Below, piece after piece: positions 56,301 to 64,000 of a DNA stretch of 64,000 nt. The stretch is from NCBI RefSeq assembly GCF_051020765.1, contig NW_027469565.1, positions 36,369 to 100,368 of the forward strand, in the 5' to 3' direction. This stretch comes from Lasioglossum baleicum. Taxonomy: Eukaryota; Arthropoda; Insecta; Hymenoptera; Halictidae. A program made the position numbers and the translations under genes. A model generated the notes under the pieces. That model was given only the letters and a program-made list of their open reading frames with translations, was not told where the DNA came from and searched no databases. Positions within the stretch are counted from its first letter, which is position 1, and each line of letters begins with the position of its first letter.

Positions 56301-57175
56301 AGAAGGTGGTCACCTTCCCGAACACTCTGACACGCGACCATGGAATTCACACATGAAATTAAGGGAAACGACGCTGAAATGCATACTAATTGGCTTCTCT
56401 GAACACGGAGATATACACACCGTACGGCGGGTTAGCTTCTCGGAAGGTAAGGCCTTCGGAAGAAAGTTGACTCAATAACAATTCGCACCGTTCTGGAATG
56501 GTTTGCCTCCCTAATATCACATTCATGCGTGAAGCTAAGGTGCCCGACAATACAATTCATGCTACTTTGTTTCCGCTTACACTAAGGAACACACTCGCCG
56601 CAGCAGATTAGGTTCTCGGAGGATAAGGTAATTGGTAAAACGTTTGACTTAGTACCAAGTGGTTACGTTCTCGAGTGGTTTCTCGCTCTACTTTAATATT
56701 TAAACCGGGAATTAATGTATCCATAACCAGTAGTGTACAAAGGATAGGCTCCTGGTATACCAGGTTTGCCTATCGGAACAGCAGGATGGGTGAAGCTATT
56801 TTCATAGCCGTTCGACTGTCAAATGAGGAAGGATCGTTCTCGAACGATTCGACTTCCGATTATTCTGTTCCTACATGAATATGAGGAGTCTGTCTGCTGA
56901 AATGACTTCTATTTGTGTCCGTGAGCACCATGAATTACACTCGCTACAGCGGGTTTGGCACTTGGAAGATAGGGTATCCGGTAAAAGGATGGACTATATA
57001 CCATTTGGAAATATGCTCAAAAGGTTTGGCTGTCTACTTTAACATTCATAGCGTGAATTTAGTAGACTAATGCCAATACGATTCAACGGACTTACTCCTG
57101 GAGAGCCAGACGTGACTCTCGGAATCACAGGATTGTTGACGCTATTGACATAGCTATGCGATGCCCAAAAAAAGT

Positions 57176-57352
57176 GGTAACGTTCTGGAACATTATGCCT
57201 ATCGATCTCCTTATTCGTACATGAAATGAAAGTGCTTGTCACTAAGAGGAATAATAGTTTGTTTCACGGAACACGAATTTCGACTATCGATGCAGCAGGT
57301 TAGGATCACGGGTGGTAAAATCTTTCGTAAAAGGATTGACTTCATACGAATA
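57176..57352 (+). repeat. Sat1 half-unit A (reference example)
   Basis: One half of the dimeric Sat1 unit, 177 bp, measured from ggtaacgttctggaac to the next ggtaacgttc. It corresponds to the general order ggtaacgttctcgaacggtt, ctaattcatacatgaaatta, aggtgcccgtcactaaaatg, gatacagcgggttagc. Half B begins with the same ggtaacgttctc-aacggtttgac block and also has ttcataccgtgaattaaggtg at the matching place, which shows common origin. Confidence 0.8.
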
Positions 57353-57521
57353 GGTAACGTTCTGCACCTGTTCGGCTTTTTACGTTAATATTCAAACCGT
57401 GAATTAAGGTGTCTGTTGCCAATGCAGTTCAGGGGGATTACTACCGGAATGACTGCTTTGACTCTCGGAATATCAGGATATGTGAGGCTATTGACTTAGC
57501 CGTTCGTCTCCTACAGAATAT
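57353..57521 (+). repeat. Sat1 half-unit B (reference example)
   Basis: The second half of the same unit, 169 bp, ending where the next ggtaacattctcgatcgg begins at 57522. Its later part (ttactcccggaatacctgg, actctcggaatcacagg, gaagctattgacttagccg) is specific to half B and is the easiest landmark of the family. Confidence 0.8.
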
Positions 57522-58526
57522 GGTAACATTCTCGATCGGCTTGACAGCCAATCTTCTTGTTCATAATGAAATTAATGTCCCTGTCACTACAATGTTTGCT
57601 AACTTGATATCCTGAGCACGAAGTCATCCTCTCGATGAAGTGGGCGAGATTAGCGGAAGGTGCAGCCTTCGGTAAAATGTTTGACTTTATAGCAATTAGT
57701 AACGATATAAAACGGTTTGGCACTCTACGTTAATATTCAAACCATGAATTAAGCTGTTTACTGCCAATAGTGTTCAGCGGCCTTACCCCCGGAATACCTG
57801 GTTCGATTCTCCGAATCACAGGATAGCTGAAGCTATTGACTTAGGCGTTCGAATATCAAAGAAGTTGGTAATGTTCTTCAACGGCTTGAATCTCGATTTT
57901 CTAATACCTACGTGAAATTAAGGTGCCCGTCAATTAAATGTCTACTCATTTGCTTTAGTGAACACGAAGGAATACTCTCGATCGAGCGGGTTGGTATCTC
58001 GGAAGTTACGACCGTCGGTATATGGTTTGACTCTATACCGATACGTAACATTCATCAACGGTTTGACTCAGTACTTTGATATTCATACCCGAATTACGGT
58101 GACTATTGCCAATACCTTTCAGCGGATATACACCCGTTACAGCTGGTTTGACTCTCGGAATCGGAGGATGGGTGGAGGTATTGACATAACCGTTCGTCTC
58201 TCACTGAAGGTGGCAATGTTCTCGAGCGGTTTGAGCTTCGATCTCCTAATTCGCTCATGGAATTACGGTGCCCGTGACTGAAATGAATACCAATTTCATT
58301 CTCTGAACGTGTGGTTATACATTCGACACGGCGAGTTTGCTCCTCTGAAGGTAACGCCGTCGGCAAGGTGTTTGACTTTATACAATTTGGAAATGCTCTC
58401 AAATGTTTGATGCTTTACATTTCTATTCAAACCGTGAAATAATGTGACGATTGCCACTACTCTTCAGCGAATTTACGCCCGGAACACCTGCTTACACTCA
58501 TGCTATTAAAGGTTAGATGAAGTTAT

Positions 58527-61240
58527 ATCGAGGTCTTGTAGCACGTACAATGCAGCTCGAAGCGACATTACTGTATGTTTTCAGTCAATTCCTTATCCTT
58601 GATTTTGTACCATATGCATTCTGTCTCAGTTTTCTATTTATTTATAGATACTGCAAATTACTGTGGTTATATTTTCGTTCTTGTTCGTAATTTTCAATTT
58701 TTATGTAAAATAATTATATTTCTTAGTAAAAGTGCCTTTGAAAACAGTTTAGTGTAGGTTTATGACATTATCTTGTTAAAAACATTGTTTTTTTTTTATA
58801 TGATTGTCTGTATAACTAACTACGCAGTGGGAGCGACACGGCTGGAGTGATCCTGTATTTGCGTTCGGTAGATCGGAGCGAAACTAGGGTATGATCTACG
58901 TTAACTTCTTTAACCTTGATATTGAACCGTATGCATCTTTCGCAGTTTTCTATTTATTTCCACATACTGCAATTTACACGTACGGTATTTCCGATTTTCT
59001 TCCATATGTCCAATTGTGAGTATCAGAAATTGTAGTTCTCAGTAAATGTGTCTTGGGAATTATGTGAGTGTACGTTTATGACGATATTTTGCTTATCTTA
59101 TTGCTGTTTTATATGATTGCCTCTATGCGCACTTACTCATCCGGTGCGACAAGACAAAAGTGGACTTGCCGTTGTGTTCGGCAGATCGGAGCGACAATAC
59201 TGGCTGGTCTTCGTTAGTTTCTATAATAATGTTATCGTAACGTTTGCATTCTCTTCGCTTTTCTGTTTAATTGTACATATCATTATTTACTGTTTTGATA
59301 TTCTCGATTTGCTCCAAAATTCCAATTGATAATTTCAAAAATTGAATTTCTTAGTCAAATTCTATCTGGAAATAGTTGGGTATACGTTTATGCCAATATT
59401 TGTTATACATATGGACGTTTTATACGGTTGTCTGTATGCGTACCTGTGGTTCCTGCACGACACGGCTGGAATTATGCTGTAGTTACGTTCATATGATCGG
59501 AGCGGCACTACTCTATGGTCTTCGTTAATTTATTTAACCCTCATATTGTACCGTAAACATTTTTACCCAGCTTTCCATTTACATATGCATACTGTAATTT
59601 ACTGTTGTAATACTTTCGATTTTTTTTCGTATTTTCAATTCATCTTTATGAAATTGTATTTCCCAGTAATAGTGTCTTTGAAATTAATCGATTATTCGTT
59701 TATGACATTATTCTGTTAAACTTATTGTTATTTTATATGATTGTCTCTATACGAACGTACGGTACCAGTGTAACACGACTGGCGATGTCTTGTAGTTGCG
59801 TACGTCACAGCAAAGCAGCAGTACTGTGTGATCTTCGGTAATTTCTCTAACCTAGATATTGAACTGCATGAATCTTTTCCAGACTGCATTTATTTATATA
59901 TACTGTTACTTACTGTTACGATATTTTCGATTTTCTTCGATATTTTCAGTTTTTCGTTGAAAAAACTCAGATTGATAGTAAAAGCATCTTTGGAACTTTT
60001 TGTGTCTACATTTATGACATTATCATGTTGACCTTATTCGTATTTGATATCATGGTCTGTATACGTACCCACGCTGCGGAGAGACACTAATGGCGACGTA
60101 TTTGCGTACGACATATGGATGCGGCACTACTGGAGGCTCGTAGATAATTTCGTTGAACTTAATTTTGTATGGTATGCATTTAATCCCGGTCATCCATTTG
60201 TTTAATCATACAGTAATTTAATGCTTTCATATCTTCGATTTTATTTCACAATTGGCAATTTTCAATTATGAGAGTTGCATTCCTTAATGATATTGCCTTT
60301 TGAGTTTGTTGAGCTTACGTTTATGATAATATTATGTTAAACTTATTGTTATCTTATATGATTGTCTGTGTACATACCGACGGTTCCAGTGCAACACGAC
60401 TGGAATGAGATCGTAGTTGTGTTCGGTAGATCGGAGCGGTGCTTCTGTATGGTCTTCGTTAACTTCTATAACCTGGATATTATACTGCAGAGACTCTTTT
60501 GCAGTCTTCCATGTAGTTTAAGTGACTGTAATTAACTGATATGATATATACAATGTTTCCCAATATTTTCAATTTTTAGTTTAAAGGATGGTGTTACCTA
60601 GTAACAGTGTCTGTGACGTTAAATGCGTGAACGTTTATGTCAATATTTTGATAAACTGATTCATATCTTATACGATGGTCTATATATATATATACCAACG
60701 CTGTTTGAGGGACACGACTGTCGAGCTCTTGTAGTAGCGTAACCGCAAATCTGAGAGGCACTGCTTGAAGGTCTAGGCCAATTTCTTTAGTCTTGAAATT
60801 GTACAGTATGCATTTTTCACAGGATTCCATTTATTTATGCATACTGTAATTTACTGACGTGACATTTTCAATTTCTATGAAAATTCCAAATTTTTATTTT
60901 CAGAAATTGTATTCATCAGTGAAGGTGTCATTGAAATTGGTCGAGTGTACGTTTATGCAATATTGTGTTGAAACTTATTTTTATTTTACATAATTGTCTT
61001 TATACGTACATACGCCTCCGGAGAGACTCGCCAGTTATGGTTTTGCAGGTGCGTTCGGCACATCGGCCGACACTATGGTATTATCGTCGTTAAATTCTCT
61101 ATCCATGATATTGTGCCGAAGGCATTCTTTCAATATTCACTATCTATTACTACATTCTGTGATAAACTGTTATGATATTTCCGGCTTCTTTCAAACCATC
61201 TAATTTTTTGTTTCAGAGAGTGTATTTTATAGGAGAAGTG
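58527..61240 (+). repeat. Sat2 satellite array, + arm (about 8-9 monomers)
   Basis: Begins inside the Sat2 core (aggtcttgtag). Units of about 310-320 bp follow with the same order as in the 47487-48993 island. They contain short homopolymer and dinucleotide tracts: ten T at 58788-58797 and (TA)7 at 60681-60694. Copies are strongly diverged. The arm ends at ggagaagtg, matching the usual agtaaaagtg. Confidence 0.92.
60681..60694. repeat. (TA)7 microsatellite in a Sat2 monomer
   Basis: A run of seven TA dinucleotides replaces the gtctgtatacgtacc landmark of this monomer, apparently grown by slippage from the local tata sequence. Confidence 0.9.
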
Positions 61241-64000
61241 AGAATATCACAGCAGTAAAATAGAGTATGTACAAATAAATGAAAAACTGGAAATAAATTC
61301 CTACTGTACAGTATCAAGGTTAAAAATATTATCGTCGCTCCGACCTGCCGTTCGCAACTGCAAAGCCACTACAGCCCTGTCTTTCCGGAAGCGTAGGTGC
61401 GCATACAGGCAACCGTATGAAATAACAGTGAGTATAGCAAAATATTATCATAATCGTACACGTAAATAATTCCAACGATACTTTTAATAAGAAATACAAT
61501 AATTGAAATAAAAATTGGAAACATCGGAGGAAATTAAGGACATCGTAAGAGTAAATGACGGCATTTCTGAATAAACATCGAATTGCGAAAGACTGAATAC
61601 GGTACAACATTGATTTCAAAGGAGTTAACGACGTCCATCCAGTTGTGCCGCATCGATCTGCCGTACGCGACTACAAGACCTCGCCTGTCGTGTTGCTCTG
61701 GCTGCATGGGCACCTATACGACCAATAATGTAAAACAACGATAGGATTAGGATAATATCTCGTCAATCGTACACTCAACAAATTCCACAGACCCTTTTTC
61801 TAAGAAATACAATTTTTGAAATTAAAGACCAGAAGTTATAAAACAAATCGAAATTATCCCAAAAGTAAATTGCAGTATGCAGAAATTAATAAAATCCAGC
61901 CTATCAATGCTTACAAGCTGCATTGGTAAGGACAACGAAGAAACATGGGTCATACGCTATTGTCGCAACCGATCTGCGTACGCAACTACAACGCATCCAC
62001 ATTCGTGTCGCACCGGCAGCGTAGGTACGTTTACAGGCAATCAAATAATACAGGAAACAAATGTGAAAAAACGGACCATATCATGACAGTAAATATTCAG
62101 TACGTATGAATAAATGGAGGACTGGGAAACAATGCATACGGTTCAGTGTAATGGATAGATACATCATCGAAAATGATACAGTTGTGTCGCACCGATATGC
62201 CGAATGGAACTGCAAGTCCACTCCATTCCTGACGCTCCGAAGGGCTGGTATGTATACAGGCAATCATATAAAATAACAATCATTTTATCAGATTATTGTT
62301 GTAAACGTACACACAATTAATTCCAAACACACTTTACCTAAGTAATAAAAATTTTGTATATTAAAAATTGAAAGTTTTGACAGTAATCTTCCGCTTATAT
62401 AAATAAGAAGGACAGTGGGGAATATTCATACGGTACAAAACGAAGTATAATGAAATTAACATAGTCCATGCAATAGTGTCGCTCCAATCTGCCGAACCCT
62501 ACAGCAAGACCACTCCAGTCGTGTCGCTCGGGAAACGTAGGTACGTATACAGAGAGTGATATAAAATAGCAATGTGATTTGCAACATTTTGTCATAAAAG
62601 TGAACTTCTCTAATTCACACGGGACTTTTCCTGAAAAAATGCAATTTTAGAATAAAACTTCCATGTTCCGAAGAAAATGGAAAATATCATAACAGCAAAT
62701 TACAGTATTTGTATATAAATAGAAAACTCCGAAGGAATGCGTACGGTACAATATTATGGTTAAAGGAATTAATAATGACCATGAAGTATGTCGCGTCTTA
62801 CGTACGCAACGACAAGACCAGTCCAGCCGTGTCGATCGGCTGCGTAGGTTCGGATAGTGACAAGCGTATAAAATAACGAATAGTTTCACAAAATAGTGTC
62901 ATAATTGTACAGTCAGCTAATTCCAAGGTCTCTTCGTCTATGAAACACAATTTTCGTTATAAGTTGAAGATTTAAAAAAAGAAAACTAAAAAATCATAAC
63001 ATTAGATTACAGAATGCTGAAATAAATACGAAGCTGCAAATGAATGCATACGATACAAAATCATTGTTAATCGAATAAACAAATACTATCCAGTAGAGAC
63101 GCCCCAATATGCCATACGCAACTGCAGGAATATTCTTGTCGTGTAGATCTGGCAGCGTAGGTACGAATACAGACAATCATATAAAACAACAGACAATTTA
63201 ACATGATATTGCCATAAACCTAAACACACCCAACTCAAAAGAAACTTTACTATGAAATACAGTTTTTTAAAACAAAATAGAAAACTTTGAAGAACATGGA
63301 AAATATCAGAAATGTGAACTACATCATGTAGGTTTAAATAGAAGACTTTTGAAAGATTGCATACGGTACAACACTAAGATTAATGAATTTAACAAAGACC
63401 ATATAGCAGGGTCGCTCCGTTCTGCCGGACGCTACAACAAGACCTCGCCTATCGTGTCGCACAAACAGCGTAGTGACGTATACAGACATTCATATGAAAT
63501 AACATTATATTCAACAAGATACTGTCACTAACCTAGACCCAACGAGTTCCAATAACACTTTTAAGAGTAAACAAGTTCTTTTAAATAAATAGGAAAAATT
63601 TTGAACCAAATTGAAAATATCATATCAGTAAGTTACAACATGCATAAATAAATGGCGGTCTGGGAAACAATGCATACGGTTCAGAGTCATGGATAGATAA
63701 ATATCGAAAATCATGCAGTAGTGTCGCACCGATATGGCGAATGAAACTGCAAGACCACTCTATTCGTGACGCTTAGGAAGCATAGATACGTATTTAGAAA
63801 ATCATATATGATAACAAGGAATTTAACACAATATTGTCATAAGCATTCACACAATTAATTCAAAAGGCACTTATACTAAGAAAAACAATTTCCTAAAATG
63901 CAAATTGAATATTGCGATAAATATTGAAAATATCATAACTGTACATTACAGTTTGTACAAATAAATGGAAAAGTGGGAAAAAATGCATACGATACATTAT
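61241..64000 (-). repeat. Sat2 satellite array, - arm (about 9 monomers)
   Basis: From agaatatcac onward the units read as reverse complement (aaatatcataacagtaaat, acaaataaatggaaaactgg, catacggtacaa, gtcgctccgatctgccg, gtaggtacgtatacagg). One monomer is about 90-100 bp short, with the gap near 62055-62080, so that two cagg-aatca landmarks lie only about 223 bp apart. The array continues past the right edge of the window. Confidence 0.92.

Larger units (their letters stand above)
53339..58526 (+). repeat. Sat1 satellite array, block 16 (about 15 monomers, + orientation)
   Basis: The last Sat1 run of the window. Two monomers (near 53997 and 57637) share a stretch of rare variants over about 85 bp. 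Sat1 ends in half B at agatgaagttat (58526), where Sat2 takes over without any spacer. Confidence 0.92.

Noticed and set aside
1..64000. CRISPR-like or bacterial repeat system
   Set aside because: Repeats are contiguous units of about 346 or 315 bp without unique spacers, and there are no associated genes.
1..64000. Telomere repeats or rRNA/tRNA genes within the satellite
   Set aside because: No tandem short telomeric motif and no cloverleaf or conserved rRNA segment was recognised on reading both strands.

Overview
This 64 kb window is eukaryotic satellite DNA, of the kind found in centromeric or pericentromeric heterochromatin. I see no intact protein-coding gene, tRNA, rRNA, CRISPR array or bacterial-type operon. 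Two unrelated satellite families fill almost everything. Sat1 covers about 56 kb (roughly 160 monomers) with a period of about 346 bp. Sat2 covers about 7 kb (roughly 22 monomers), is AT-rich and has a period of about 312-321 bp. The host cannot be named from sequence alone. One GC-rich insert carries a weak trace of the C-terminal end of a non-LTR reverse transcriptase, which would fit an invertebrate, but this is inference.

Layout (strand = orientation of the reference monomer; Sat1 '+' reads tactcccggaatacctgg, Sat2 '+' reads gattgtctgtatacgtacc): Sat1 + 1-2070; - 2071-4211; + 4212-10473; - 10474-13833; + 13834-15587; - 15588-21467; + 21468-23608; - 23609-24575; + 24576-28352; - 28353-33213; + 33214-39491; - 39492-40290; + 40291-47486, broken by GC-rich inserts at about 42571-43060 and 46545-46816; Sat2 + 47487-48993; Sat1 - 48994-51680; + 51681-53200; - 53201-53338; + 53339-58526; Sat2 + 58527-61240; Sat2 - 61241-64000. 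Breakpoints are good to about 5-15 bp.

Sat1 is an internal dimer: each 346-bp unit has two related, diverged halves of about 177 and 169 bp, a nucleosome-sized ancestral repeat. Copies differ strongly from each other, fall into several interspersed subtypes and change orientation 15 times within the family. Several of these inversion breakpoints recur at distant places with the same sequence, so blocks that already contained an inversion were later copied. That layered duplication history is the most interesting content of the window. Open reading frames of 60-134 codons are abundant, but they are the same few satellite frames seen again and again with scattered stops and indels; I do not call them genes. 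I found no undescribed functional system.
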